A DNA stretch of 64,000 nt from Treponema sp. (GCA_024400915.1 JAKSLX010000002.1:124001-188000); one strand, 5' to 3'. Counted from the first letter of the stretch, positions 1 to 8,158 are shown. Notes: generated from the letters alone by a model not told the origin. Made by a program: numbers and translations.

Positions 1-1
1 G

Positions 2-691
2 AAGCTCCGTGAGACAGCCAACGAAATGCATGTGCGTTTCCTCTATGAAACAAACGTAGGTGCAGGTCTTCCAATCATCGATACTCTCCAGAACCTTTTC
101 AAGTCTGGTGACAAGCTTACAGGCTTCAACGGAATCATGTCAGGTTCCCTTTCATACATTTTCGGAAAGCTTGATGAAGGCAAGAAATTCTCTGAGGCTG
201 TTCTTGAAGCAAAGGAACTCCGCTACACTGAACCTGATCCACGCGATGACCTTAAGGGAACAGACGTTGCCCGCAAGGCCCTCATCATCGCCCGTGAAGC
301 TGGAATGGAAATTGAACTTGAAGACATCGAGATGCGCTCGATCTTCCCTAAGGACTTCAACATCGAAGGAACAGTTGAAGAATTCCTCAAGAGACTTCCT
401 GAACTGGACAAGTACTTTGAAGACAAGATGGCTGCCCTCAAGAAGGAAAACAAGGTTCTCCGCATGGCTGCTTCAATCAAGGACGGAAAGGCTTCTGTCG
501 GAATGCTTGAAGTAGGCCCAGAAGATCCATTGTATACAGTTCGCGGCGGTGAAAACGCATTCGTATTCCACACGGCACGCTACACACCAATTCCACTTAC
601 AGTCAAGGGATACGGTGCAGGTGCAGGCGTTACAGCTGCTGGTGTATTCGGTGATGTTCTCCGCCTCGTAAGCTGGAACATGAGCAACTAA
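2..691 (+). CDS. thrA: Bifunctional aspartokinase/homoserine dehydrogenase, C-terminal part (cut by window start)
   Basis: The frame is open from the first bases, so the gene begins upstream of the window and only the last ~229 residues are seen. They cover the catalytic half of homoserine dehydrogenase, which reduces aspartate semialdehyde to homoserine for threonine and methionine. Visible family landmarks are NVGAGLPIIDTLQNL, a SGSLSYIFGKLDEG segment, YTEPDPRDDL and a C-terminal GYGAGAGVTAAGVFGD. The C-terminal part resembles the ThrA-type fused enzyme more than stand-alone Hom, but the aspartokinase half is not in view, so the fusion is inferred. It ends 1 nt before pheA and is probably co-transcribed with pheA and ilvN. 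Aspartate semialdehyde would also feed the dat/ddc pair near 25-28 kb. Confidence 0.88.
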   Translation, partial: KLRETANEMHVRFLYETNVGAGLPIIDTLQNLFKSGDKLTGFNGIMSGSLSYIFGKLDEGKKFSEAVLEAKELRYTEPDPRDDLKGTDVARKALIIAREAGMEIELEDIEMRSIFPKDFNIEGTVEEFLKRLPELDKYFEDKMAALKKENKVLRMAASIKDGKASVGMLEVGPEDPLYTVRGGENAFVFHTARYTPIPLTVKGYGAGAGVTAAGVFGDVLRLVSWNMSN

Positions 692-692
692 A

Positions 693-1547
693 ATGGCTTT
701 GGATAACAAAAAGTCTCTCGCTGCATATTGCGGAAAACCGGGATGCAACGCAGAGGCTGCCGTAATCGGATATTTCAATGATTCAGTTCAGCCTTTGCCT
801 TTGAATTCCTTTGATGAAGTTTTTCAGCAGGTAACAAAAGGGAAGGCTGACTACGGAATGATTCCTATTGAAAATTCCCTTGGTGGCAGCGTTTACCAGA
901 ACTATGACAATTTCAGAAAGTATCCTGAAGTTTTCATTTCCGGCGCTATTGCCATAAAAATCAGCTACTGTCTTCTTGCTGTCAAAGGTTCTAAAATTGA
1001 AGACATAAAAAAGGTTTATTCCCATCCTCAGGCCCTGCTTCAGACCAGTAGGTTTTTGAGCAGCCACAAGGACTGGCAGCAGATTGAAGCCTATAATACT
1101 TCCGGGGCGGCTCTCTTTGTTTCAGAAACTGGATCAAAGGAAAATGCAGCCGTTGCAAGTGAAGTAAATGCAACAATATATAAGCTTGATATCCTTGCAA
1201 AGGGAATTGAAGACGATCCTAACAATTTTACGCGCTTTGTCGTAATTACAAAGGAAAGGAAAACAACCGAAGATGCCCACATGGCAAGCTTCATGTTCAA
1301 GGCAAAACATGAACCTGGATCCCTTTATAAGATCCTGGGCGTTCTCAACGACTTTGGCACAAACCTTACGCGCCTTGAAAGCCGTCCGATTCCAGGTCGT
1401 CCATGGGAATATCAGTTCTATGCTGATGTTGACTTAAAAAGTGTCAGCGGTCAGCCTGATGAATATGTGAAAAAAATTATTGAAAAATTGAAAGAAAAAG
1501 CAGAAGAAGTCCGCCTTTTGGGTGTATACTCTGAAGTAGGACGATAA
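693..1547 (+). CDS. pheA: Prephenate dehydratase
   Basis: Converts prephenate to phenylpyruvate, the committed step to phenylalanine, in the cytoplasm. The 284-residue product has the periplasmic-binding-like catalytic domain (residues ~10-185, with GMIPIENSLGGSV and the substrate-binding NNFTRFVVI segment). A C-terminal ACT domain (~197-280) includes the ESRPIPGRPWEYQFYADV phenylalanine-binding stretch. There is no N-terminal chorismate mutase domain, so this is the monofunctional form. The ATG lies 1 nt after the thrA stop with no good Shine-Dalgarno sequence, which suggests translational coupling. ilvN follows after 19 nt. Confidence 0.93.
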   Translation: MALDNKKSLAAYCGKPGCNAEAAVIGYFNDSVQPLPLNSFDEVFQQVTKGKADYGMIPIENSLGGSVYQNYDNFRKYPEVFISGAIAIKISYCLLAVKGSKIEDIKKVYSHPQALLQTSRFLSSHKDWQQIEAYNTSGAALFVSETGSKENAAVASEVNATIYKLDILAKGIEDDPNNFTRFVVITKERKTTEDAHMASFMFKAKHEPGSLYKILGVLNDFGTNLTRLESRPIPGRPWEYQFYADVDLKSVSGQPDEYVKKIIEKLKEKAEEVRLLGVYSEVGR

Positions 1548-1566
1548 TGTTTCTTGGAGGAATAAA

Positions 1567-2058
1567 ATGGAAAAATATGTACTTTCAGTTCTTGTAGAAA
1601 ACCACGCTGGTGTTCTTAGCCGTGTATCAGGACTTTTCAGCCGCCGCGGTTACAACATTGACTCTCTCGTAGTTTGTGAAACAGCAGATCCAGACAAGTC
1701 TCGCGCAACTATCGTTGTAAGTGGTGATGAATATATTCTTGAGCAGATTAAGAAACAGCTTTCAAAGCTTGTTGAAGTTATTTCCATTGAACACTGCGAA
1801 AAGTCTGAAACATGCCAGAGGGAAATGGCACTCATCAAGGTAAAGGCAAGCGGAGAACAGCGTGCAGTAATCATCGAAACCTGCAACATCTTCCGTGCCC
1901 ACATCGTTGATGTTTCTGAAAATGCCCTCATCGTAGAAGCAACAGGCAGCGAAGACAAGATTGATTCTCTCATCCGCCTTCTTGAACCATTCGGAATTCT
2001 TGAACTCCTTAAATCTGGTCTTGTTGCAATGGACCGCGGAAGCAAGATCATCAAATAA
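1567..2058 (+). CDS. ilvN: Acetolactate synthase small (regulatory) subunit
   Basis: Regulatory subunit of acetohydroxyacid synthase, which stabilises the catalytic subunit and confers valine feedback inhibition. The 163-residue length is the usual size of the IlvH/IlvN type. Residues 1-75 form the ACT domain (VLVENHAGVLSRVSGLFSRR, then GYNIDSLVV); the rest is the second ACT-like domain. A strong GGAGG sits 7 nt upstream of the ATG. It is the last gene of a thrA-pheA-ilvN run that ends in a terminator hairpin at 2140-2168. The catalytic partner ilvB is not adjacent; it lies at 61195-62919 in this window. Confidence 0.95.
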   Translation: MEKYVLSVLVENHAGVLSRVSGLFSRRGYNIDSLVVCETADPDKSRATIVVSGDEYILEQIKKQLSKLVEVISIEHCEKSETCQREMALIKVKASGEQRAVIIETCNIFRAHIVDVSENALIVEATGSEDKIDSLIRLLEPFGILELLKSGLVAMDRGSKIIK

Positions 2059-2059
2059 T

Positions 2060-2491
2060 TTATTTTTTGATTTTATTCCATTTATCATCAAACAACTGCC
2101 AGCTGTTTTCTGCCATGAGTGCAGTTGCAGTTCTGAATATGCGTTCCTTTCTTGGGAACGCATTTTTTATTTCTTCACTTAAATCCAATTCTGAAAAATC
2201 CGATCCGTCTGAAGTTTTTGCAAAAGGAATCGAAAGATTGAGTGAGCCTTCCCTAGATTCCACTTTTAACGGAAATACAGCAAAGTCGTTTTCAGCCTTT
2301 GGACATTCAATAATCAATGAAATTATCCCGGTTGGAATGGCTTTTTCTGTAAAGGCAAACAATGGGTATTGCGGATAAACCTGACTTTCCTTTCCTAAAA
2401 TCGAAATGATTTTTCTTTGCATGCCAGCGAGAAAAAATAGTGTATCCTTGTGTGGAACAATTGCATTCATATCCAAGACAGTGTAGAGCAT
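2060..2491 (-). CDS. Hypothetical protein, family not recognised
   Basis: A 143-residue frame convergent with ilvN and divergent from the lipoprotein gene at 2521. The product is soluble and mixed alpha/beta in composition, with no signal peptide, membrane segment or motif I can name. I see no Shine-Dalgarno sequence for the ATG at 2491; an alternative in-frame ATG is at 2470. Support for a real gene is the length of the open frame in a space with no competing frame, and codon use similar to neighbours. A strong plus-strand terminator hairpin (2140-2168) lies inside its 3' part, which is unusual for a functional gene. Confidence 0.55.
   Translation of the reverse strand: MLYTVLDMNAIVPHKDTLFFLAGMQRKIISILGKESQVYPQYPLFAFTEKAIPTGIISLIIECPKAENDFAVFPLKVESREGSLNLSIPFAKTSDGSDFSELDLSEEIKNAFPRKERIFRTATALMAENSWQLFDDKWNKIKK
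2140..2168 (+). terminator. Intrinsic terminator of thrA-pheA-ilvN
   Basis: Perfect 8-bp stem TGCGTTCC (2140-2147) and GGAACGCA (2155-2162) with a 7-nt loop, followed by six T (2163-2168). It points away from ilvN and lies 82 nt past its stop codon, inside the opposing gene at 2060-2491. Confidence 0.85.
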
Positions 2492-2506
2492 TTAAAGGAA
2501 AAAGTG

Positions 2507-2512
2507 TAGAAT
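2507..2512 (+). promoter_or_regulatory. -10 box, possible leaderless start of the HExxH lipoprotein gene
   Basis: TAGAAT ends 8 nt before the ATG at 2521, and there is no Shine-Dalgarno sequence between. I do not see a convincing -35 box. Confidence 0.4.
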
Positions 2513-2520
2513 GAAATTCT

Positions 2521-4281
2521 ATGAGAAGAACCTTAAATGTCGTAACAGCATTAATTTTTTCATTGCTATTTATCTTTACCTCATGTACCTATAAGGTCCA
2601 GCCTTCGGTACTTGCCTTGAACGGTGAAAATTTCAGTGCCCTCAATAGAAGCGCAGTAAAATCTAAGGCTGATGGAAAGAAAAATAAATTCCTTTGCTAC
2701 GGTTTTTCTAAAAACCAGATTGCCCATTTCAAGAATGCAGTCTACAAGTACTCGGGAGCTTCTCTTTCCATTCAGATTGATTTTGATACGAAGTCAAAAA
2801 ACAAACTGTCGGAATATCCTTATGCCCTTGGGTTCCTTTACGAGGAAGATAAAGCCTTGATCGGAAATGACGAGATAAAGCTTTTGAATCGTCCGCTTTT
2901 TAAAGGCGATTATCTTGATTGTCAAAAGGGAAAATTTAAGATTTCATATTCAGTTTCCACCACCCAGGACATACCATGCGGTTTTTTTGTCTACACAACC
3001 AAGTCTGCCACGGTTTCTGAATTCAGAATCAGTGAAGCAAAAATTGGTTGGGATAACAGTGCCGATATTCCTCTTTTTGCCTGCGGAGCAGAGGGGGGGC
3101 GTGTAATTTGGAATTTTTCATCTGCAGATTTATCATCTGCCAAAAATATTTTTCCTTCAGAAAATGCGGTAAAGAAGGTCATGCCAAAAATAGAAGTTGG
3201 CCTTTTCCCTCTGGAAGATAATGGTACATGGAAAAAGCAGACTGCCGTTGGACTTGAAATCAATGGAGAAAAAATAGATGTTCGCCTGCAGAAAAATCAG
3301 AAATCAGTTTTAATTCAGACTGCTGCATTGCGGAAAGGTTATTCAGAAATTCACGCCATTGATCATCCGGAACTTGTTTCTTCCATGATGATAAAGGCAA
3401 ACAGTCCTAACCTTGTAAAAAACAATTTCTCAAAGGTCCTTGTGCCTATTAAAACTGATCTTGGCCTAGTCATGGATTGGCCTCAGGATAACTGGCGCAT
3501 TGATGATTACGAGCTTTATGAATGGTATCAGTTTCCTAATGTTCTCTTCTTTGATTTTGCAGATTACAAGATTCAGAATCAGTTTTTCACAAGACTTGCA
3601 TATTTTGTTGAAAAAGCAGGCTACAAAGGAACTCTTGTGGGCAATGATTTTGTTGAAAACAAGCACGGTTACAATGCCCATGACTATAAACCTGAAGATC
3701 TTGCTGCCTTCTTTACAACTGTAGAACTTCAGGAATTTCCAATCAATGACCGTGAACACCTTCTCCGTGAAATTCTCGAGACAAATAAAATCATCATAAG
3801 AAATGATGATGGTACTTACAGTCCGGGAAAAGGAGCCGTAATATCCTTCAGTCGTGAATCGCCAAGATACCTGCGCTATACATTCCTTGCCCATGAAAGC
3901 TGGCATGGAATCTATTTCATCGATGACGATTTCAGGAATGTGGTTTCTGCCTGCTACAACATGTTTGATTCTGATTCCATGGAATTCTTAAAGACCTTCT
4001 GGGAAACTCAGCCTGGCCTTGGTTACGACCGCAGTGATGAATATCTTATGCAGAATGAATTCATGGCTTACATAATGCAGCAGACATTTCCAAACATTGC
4101 CCCTTATTTCCTTCAGGTTGCAGGACGTGGTTCTGTAAATAGAATTCAGCCGGAAGGTGCGGAATACATTCGCAATACAAAAGCCCAGGCCTTTGTTGAT
4201 GCAGGAGAAGTGCTAAATGACTATGCCTTTGAAAAATGGGGACTTGCCTGTGGAAGGGTATCTTTGATCATACGCGATTGA
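2521..4281 (+). CDS. Putative zinc-metallopeptidase lipoprotein (HExxH)
   Basis: The N-terminus is a lipoprotein signal: a hydrophobic stretch (residues 8-21) followed by a SC lipobox with Cys at about 22, so the protein should be anchored to a membrane on its outer face. Near the C-terminus HESWH (458-462) matches the zincin HExxH signature. NEFMAY follows with Glu at about 513, 51 residues on, where a gluzincin third ligand would lie. The middle ~400 residues match nothing I know and may be beta-rich. The catalytic role is inferred from the motif only; substrate and partners are unknown. It is monocistronic and convergent with the hydrolase at 4289. No Shine-Dalgarno sequence precedes the ATG. 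Confidence 0.7.
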   Translation: MRRTLNVVTALIFSLLFIFTSCTYKVQPSVLALNGENFSALNRSAVKSKADGKKNKFLCYGFSKNQIAHFKNAVYKYSGASLSIQIDFDTKSKNKLSEYPYALGFLYEEDKALIGNDEIKLLNRPLFKGDYLDCQKGKFKISYSVSTTQDIPCGFFVYTTKSATVSEFRISEAKIGWDNSADIPLFACGAEGGRVIWNFSSADLSSAKNIFPSENAVKKVMPKIEVGLFPLEDNGTWKKQTAVGLEINGEKIDVRLQKNQKSVLIQTAALRKGYSEIHAIDHPELVSSMMIKANSPNLVKNNFSKVLVPIKTDLGLVMDWPQDNWRIDDYELYEWYQFPNVLFFDFADYKIQNQFFTRLAYFVEKAGYKGTLVGNDFVENKHGYNAHDYKPEDLAAFFTTVELQEFPINDREHLLREILETNKIIIRNDDGTYSPGKGAVISFSRESPRYLRYTFLAHESWHGIYFIDDDFRNVVSACYNMFDSDSMEFLKTFWETQPGLGYDRSDEYLMQNEFMAYIMQQTFPNIAPYFLQVAGRGSVNRIQPEGAEYIRNTKAQAFVDAGEVLNDYAFEKWGLACGRVSLIIRD

Positions 4282-4288
4282 TTTTTCT

Positions 4289-4855
4289 TTAAGTCAAATC
4301 AATATTGAACTGTTTTTCACTTTCGATGGTTCCCGGAGCACCGTGTCCAGGGAATATTATTGTACTGCCGGGGAGTGAAAAAAGCTTGTCCTTGATTTTG
4401 CTGCACAGAAGCTTCTTTGAATACTGACTTGAAGTGCTACCCGTTTCTCCAGGAATCAATGTGTCGCCGGTAAAGAGAATCTCGCCGATTTTATAAACCA
4501 TGCTGTCAGGGGAATGACCAGGAATGGAAAAGAATTCAACGTTAAGGTTTGCAATCCTAGTCATTCCGTCTCCATTGATGATAGAAGAATTCATTCCGTA
4601 AGTTTCAGAATCGGCGGCATAAACAGTGGCGTTGTATATTTTTGTCAGGGTCCTTAATCCTTCAATGTGATGCTTATGGTTATGCGTAATGAGGATGCCT
4701 ACGAGCTTATATCCTCCATCTTCAATCTGCTTTATTATTCCGGTTGTAATTTGTCCCGGGTCAACAATGATGGCTTCCATAACATTTGGATCGTCATTTA
4801 CAATTACATAGGAATTGGTGAAGCCTTCGATGCAAAGATGAAAATAAACTTTCAT
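4289..4855 (-). CDS. Metallo-beta-lactamase-fold hydrolase with altered metal motif
   Basis: A 188-residue single-domain protein of the glyoxalase-II-like branch of the metallo-beta-lactamase fold. Family landmarks are VDPG near residue 32, the metal motif at 58-63, PGHSPDS, FTGDTLIPG and a final FPGHGAPGT. The motif reads H58-N-H60-K-H62-H63 where the family has HxHxDH, so the Asp that normally binds the second metal is His. Members hydrolyse thioesters or related bonds, but the substrate cannot be told here. Its ATG overlaps the stop of the pentapeptide gene by 4 nt (ATGA), so the two are translated together. Confidence 0.82.
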   Translation of the reverse strand: MKVYFHLCIEGFTNSYVIVNDDPNVMEAIIVDPGQITTGIIKQIEDGGYKLVGILITHNHKHHIEGLRTLTKIYNATVYAADSETYGMNSSIINGDGMTRIANLNVEFFSIPGHSPDSMVYKIGEILFTGDTLIPGETGSTSSQYSKKLLCSKIKDKLFSLPGSTIIFPGHGAPGTIESEKQFNIDLT

Positions 4856-5523
4856 AGTGAATTCTCCTCTGTGGAACTGAAGTCTTCAATCAGTCCGCCT
4901 TTGTTTCTGTCAATGAGGGCTTCCCTTGTATTTGAAAGCTTGAAGGAAACATTTTCCCTTGCAGAGTTGTAGAAAATTGTTTTCTTAAGGTTGCAGTCCT
5001 GCATGGAAGTGTTCATCAGTATTGCCTTTATGAACCTGCTGTTGTAAAGGTCAGAGTTGTCAAAACTGCACTGGTAGGAGGTGATTCCGTTGAAGTTGTT
5101 GTGGATCAGGTCGCTTCCTGTAAGAACAACGTGAACGAATTTTGCTCCAGAGAAAGAAGAAAACTGAATGTTGCTTTTGATGAAGTCACAGTCTGTAAAA
5201 GTTGCAAAATCCATCATGCACATCCTGAGCCTTATGTTTTCTGCGTGAACATTGGTAAATAGAACATGCTGAAAGTTGCATCCGTAGAATTTCTTATTTG
5301 TCAGGTCCATTCCCTGAACTGTAATTCCGTTTGCATTGAGTCCAACAATCTTGTCGTGTGCCATAATGTATTTTTCCAGATGGGCAAGGTATGCTTTTTT
5401 GTCTTCTGTATGTTCAAAACAGTAGCCCGGTTCTTCAGAAAAAATTTCATCATTCTTAAATACTGAGAGGGCTGGTTTTTTGCATTCAGGACACTGACAT
5501 TTATTGATTGTAAACATGGACAA
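4852..5523 (-). CDS. Pentapeptide-repeat protein with N-terminal Cys cluster
   Basis: A 223-residue protein. Residues ~70-195 are a run of degenerate pentapeptide repeats (for example KFYGCNFQHVLF, ATFTDCDFIKSNIQF, GSDLIHNNFNG), predicted to form a right-handed quadrilateral beta-helix. The N-terminal ~40 residues carry CQCPEC and a later CFEH, which could bind zinc. Pentapeptide proteins act as scaffolds or DNA mimics, and no specific role is visible here. It is the first gene of a two-gene operon with the metallo-beta-lactamase-fold hydrolase (4-nt overlap), and is divergent from the zinc-ribbon gene at 5570. Confidence 0.8.
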   Translation of the reverse strand: MSMFTINKCQCPECKKPALSVFKNDEIFSEEPGYCFEHTEDKKAYLAHLEKYIMAHDKIVGLNANGITVQGMDLTNKKFYGCNFQHVLFTNVHAENIRLRMCMMDFATFTDCDFIKSNIQFSSFSGAKFVHVVLTGSDLIHNNFNGITSYQCSFDNSDLYNSRFIKAILMNTSMQDCNLKKTIFYNSARENVSFKLSNTREALIDRNKGGLIEDFSSTEENSL

Positions 5524-5534
5524 ATTTTATGTTA

Positions 5535-5563
5535 TTGATAAGAAATAGTCAAATGAATATTAT
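5535..5563 (+). promoter_or_regulatory. Promoter of zinc-ribbon/murI pair, predicts leaderless mRNA
   Basis: TTGATA (5535-5540), 17-bp spacer, TATTAT (5558-5563), then exactly 6 nt to the ATG at 5570. Transcription should start at or next to the A of the start codon, and no Shine-Dalgarno sequence is present. Confidence 0.7.
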
Positions 5564-5569
5564 TTAAGT

Positions 5570-5860
5570 ATGTGCTGGAAATGCAAGAATAATATTGAAT
5601 TGGAAATCGTAGGAAGGACATCTGAATGTCCCGTCTGTCATGCAGACCTTCATTCGTGCAGGAACTGTAAATTCTATTCACAAGGCAGTCATTTTGATTG
5701 CCGTGAAAATGTTGATGAAAATATTGTGGACAAGGAAAAGGCAAACTTCTGCGATTCCTTTATGGTTCGGCGTGAATTTTCCGGCTCCTCGGACAACGAT
5801 TTTGCAGAAAAGAAGAAAGCTGATGCAAAAAATGCCTTCGATGCATTGTTCAGCATTTAG
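5570..5860 (+). CDS. Small zinc-ribbon-like protein
   Basis: A 96-residue protein with three CxxC knuckles in the first 35 residues (CWKC, CPVC, CRNC) and further Cys at 44 and 61, so one or two structural zinc sites are likely. The C-terminal third is charged, Lys/Ala-rich and probably helical (AEKKKADAKNAFDALF). I recognise no named family and make no functional call. It is followed by murI after 8 nt and presumably shares its transcript. The start codon has no Shine-Dalgarno sequence but sits 6 nt after a -10 box. Confidence 0.75.
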   Translation: MCWKCKNNIELEIVGRTSECPVCHADLHSCRNCKFYSQGSHFDCRENVDENIVDKEKANFCDSFMVRREFSGSSDNDFAEKKKADAKNAFDALFSI

Positions 5861-5868
5861 GATTACCC

Positions 5869-6693
5869 ATGAAAAATGTAATAGATTTTGCTTTTCTTGA
5901 CAGTGGAACCGGTGGTATACCCTATATGCTTTTGCTAAAGGAAAAATCACCTGAAAGTCGTTGCGTATATCTTGGAGATACGATTCATTTTCCTTACGGA
6001 GAAAAATCCTTTGAAGAAATTGTCCGCTGTTCTTCTGATGCCATAAGCACCATTGTGGAACATTGGAATCCTCGGGCAGTAATAATTGCGTGCAATACAA
6101 TTTCCGTAACAGCTCTTGAAGAACTTAGAAAACTTCATCCTGATCTTCCGATTATTGGAACTGTTCCTGCCATCAAGCTTGCCGCAAAAGTATCTTTGAA
6201 TAAAAAAATAGGTTTCCTTGCAACCAATGCATCCGTAAACCATCCCTATTCTCAAAAGCTTATAGAAGATTTTGCAAGTGATTGTGAGGTCTTTAAGCGT
6301 GGTGATCCTGAATTAATTGACTTTATTGAGCATAGACTTTTTACTGCGACAAAAGAAGAAAAAATTGGAGCTGTAATGCCAGCCGTTGAATATTTCAACA
6401 GCTGTGGCTGCGACACCATAATTCTTGGATGTACGCATTTTACCCATATGGCAAGAGAAGTTGAAGAAGCCTTTGCCTCAAAAAGCTGGAAAAAGGTTTT
6501 CGTTGTGGACAGCCGGGATGGTGTTTCCAATCACGCTCTTGATGTAATACAAAGTGCCCCAGAAAAAACAGAGTGCAGAAATCTACCGGAAGATATGACT
6601 TTCTTTGTTACAAGTCTTGATGGAGAGTCTGACAGAAAAGAATACGAAACATTGTGCAACAGGTTCAACATTCCTTTTGGAGGATGCCTTTAA
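5869..6693 (+). CDS. murI: Glutamate racemase
   Basis: Interconverts L- and D-glutamate to supply D-Glu for peptidoglycan. The 274-residue product has both catalytic Cys motifs: ACNTIS with Cys75 and GCTH with Cys188, His190. The N-terminal DSGTGG (Asp11, Ser12) and the YLGDTIHFPYG segment bind substrate. Length and order of motifs are normal for the family. It follows the zinc-ribbon gene by 8 nt. The next gene downstream has its own promoter and operator, so murI likely ends this transcript, though I see no clear terminator. Confidence 0.93.
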   Translation: MKNVIDFAFLDSGTGGIPYMLLLKEKSPESRCVYLGDTIHFPYGEKSFEEIVRCSSDAISTIVEHWNPRAVIIACNTISVTALEELRKLHPDLPIIGTVPAIKLAAKVSLNKKIGFLATNASVNHPYSQKLIEDFASDCEVFKRGDPELIDFIEHRLFTATKEEKIGAVMPAVEYFNSCGCDTIILGCTHFTHMAREVEEAFASKSWKKVFVVDSRDGVSNHALDVIQSAPEKTECRNLPEDMTFFVTSLDGESDRKEYETLCNRFNIPFGGCL

Positions 6694-6710
6694 AAAATCC
6701 GTTATATCCC

Positions 6711-6754
6711 TTGTATTTAACATGACAAAAATGTAATATTTGTCATGTTAAATA
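6711..6754 (+). promoter_or_regulatory. Promoter covered by a 16-bp-arm palindrome upstream of the FadL-like gene
   Basis: TTGTAT (6711-6716), 17-bp spacer, TAATAT (6734-6739). A perfect inverted repeat covers most of it: TATTTAACATGACAAA (6714-6729), 9-nt centre, TTTGTCATGTTAAATA (6739-6754). The second arm ends at the AGGAGG Shine-Dalgarno sequence (6754-6759). The layout fits an operator for an unidentified repressor. Confidence 0.72.
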
Positions 6755-6763
6755 GGAGGAGCT

Positions 6764-8101
6764 ATGAAGAAGATTTTTGCTTTTGCAGTTTCAGTGTTGG
6801 CAACCGCTTCTGTTTTTGCAGGTGGAGTTGATAACAAAACAAATCTCAGTGCCGGTTACGAAAGGAATCCTAGCCGTAATACTGAATGCAGCAGGCCTGA
6901 AGCCGTGTTCTACAATATCGGTGGAACAGCTTTCATGGAAGACGGCGTTTATGTTGAAGCCGGAGATCAGCTGGTTTTCAAGAAATATGCAAACAAACTT
7001 GATGTTGCCGCTTTCAATACCTATGGAATAAACAAGACTTACGAAGACAACAGGCTTGTATACCTCTATCCGAATGCAGAACTAGTATACAAGAAGGGTG
7101 AAACAGCAATCTTCTTTGGTTTTGGTGTTTTTGGTGGTGGCGGTAACCTTGAATACAAGGATGGAACTGCTGCAACAGGTCTTGCTTTCATGGGACAGGC
7201 TTTGAAGTATAGGAATCAGGCTATGACTGCAGCTGCAGGTGGAGATTTACAGTCTGCTCAGCGTTTGGCCGGTGCTGCTACAGCATGTACAGGCATTGCT
7301 TCTGATCACAGCCTTGATGTTTATTCTGTTCAGCTTGGAGAAATAATCGGTATATCTTCAAAAGTAATGGACAATCTTTCTCTTGCCGTTGCTGCCCGTT
7401 TCATGCACGGAACTCAGTCAATTGAACTTAAGAGTGCTTCTCTCAAAGCTATCAACGGCGGCGATGATACTGTTGGCTACAAGGCAGATGGATACAGTGT
7501 AGGTGCTATGTTCGGCATCCACTACAAGCCAACAGAACTTGTGGATTTAAGTGCACAGTATCAGTCAATTACAAGATTAAACTATAAGTATCATTCATAT
7601 ACTGGAAAGGATGAAGTCATCAGCAGCATCATTACAAACAAGAAGGATAGTTTTGCAAATGATCTTCCTGCAGTACTTAATCTTGGATTTGGATATCAGG
7701 TTCTTGAAGATCTCTATGCAAGTACAAGCGTGAACTATTACTTTAACAGGTTTGCAACAATAGAAAGTCCTTTGGATGGCAGTGAATATGATTACGGTAA
7801 TTCCTGGGAAATTGCTCTCGGTGCAGACTATCAGCTGAACAGAAACCTTCTGCTGAGTGCTGGTATTTCTTACGGAAAGAACGGAACCAAATCAGACCAG
7901 AACAATATTTTTAGCCCTGTCCTTGATAGTCTCGCTATTGGTACTGGATGTGAGTACAAGATTACGGACAAGGTTCTTTTCACAGGATCCATCATGTATT
8001 GCAAGTACTTTGACCAGGATTATACAATCAGCAGTTACGACACAACCCTTTCAAAAAATGTAACCTTGATTGCTCTTGGAGTAACTTACAAGCCTTTCTA
8101 A
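6764..8101 (+). CDS. FadL/OmpP1-family outer-membrane protein
   Basis: A 445-residue protein with a cleavable signal peptide (1-19, VFA then GG). An N-terminal region (NPSRNTEC, EAVFYNIGGTAFM) resembles the conserved start of FadL-type hydrophobic-compound channels, where an NPA-type motif precedes the hatch domain. The rest is alternating beta-strand sequence rich in Tyr and Gly. It ends in ...TYKPF with a C-terminal Phe, as expected for a beta-barrel recognised by BamA. Likely role: uptake of hydrophobic molecules across the outer membrane; the ligand is unknown. It is transcribed alone from a promoter embedded in a palindrome and closed by a terminator. Confidence 0.85.
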   Translation: MKKIFAFAVSVLATASVFAGGVDNKTNLSAGYERNPSRNTECSRPEAVFYNIGGTAFMEDGVYVEAGDQLVFKKYANKLDVAAFNTYGINKTYEDNRLVYLYPNAELVYKKGETAIFFGFGVFGGGGNLEYKDGTAATGLAFMGQALKYRNQAMTAAAGGDLQSAQRLAGAATACTGIASDHSLDVYSVQLGEIIGISSKVMDNLSLAVAARFMHGTQSIELKSASLKAINGGDDTVGYKADGYSVGAMFGIHYKPTELVDLSAQYQSITRLNYKYHSYTGKDEVISSIITNKKDSFANDLPAVLNLGFGYQVLEDLYASTSVNYYFNRFATIESPLDGSEYDYGNSWEIALGADYQLNRNLLLSAGISYGKNGTKSDQNNIFSPVLDSLAIGTGCEYKITDKVLFTGSIMYCKYFDQDYTISSYDTTLSKNVTLIALGVTYKPF

Positions 8102-8124
8102 AGATAATGTGATGAAGAAATAGA

Positions 8125-8158
8125 AGTTCTGTCGCAGATGTGACAGAACTTTTTTGTT
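8125..8158 (+). terminator. Intrinsic terminator of the FadL-like gene
   Basis: Perfect 10-bp stem AAGTTCTGTC (8125-8134) and GACAGAACTT (8143-8152), 8-nt loop, then a T-rich tract. Confidence 0.88.
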
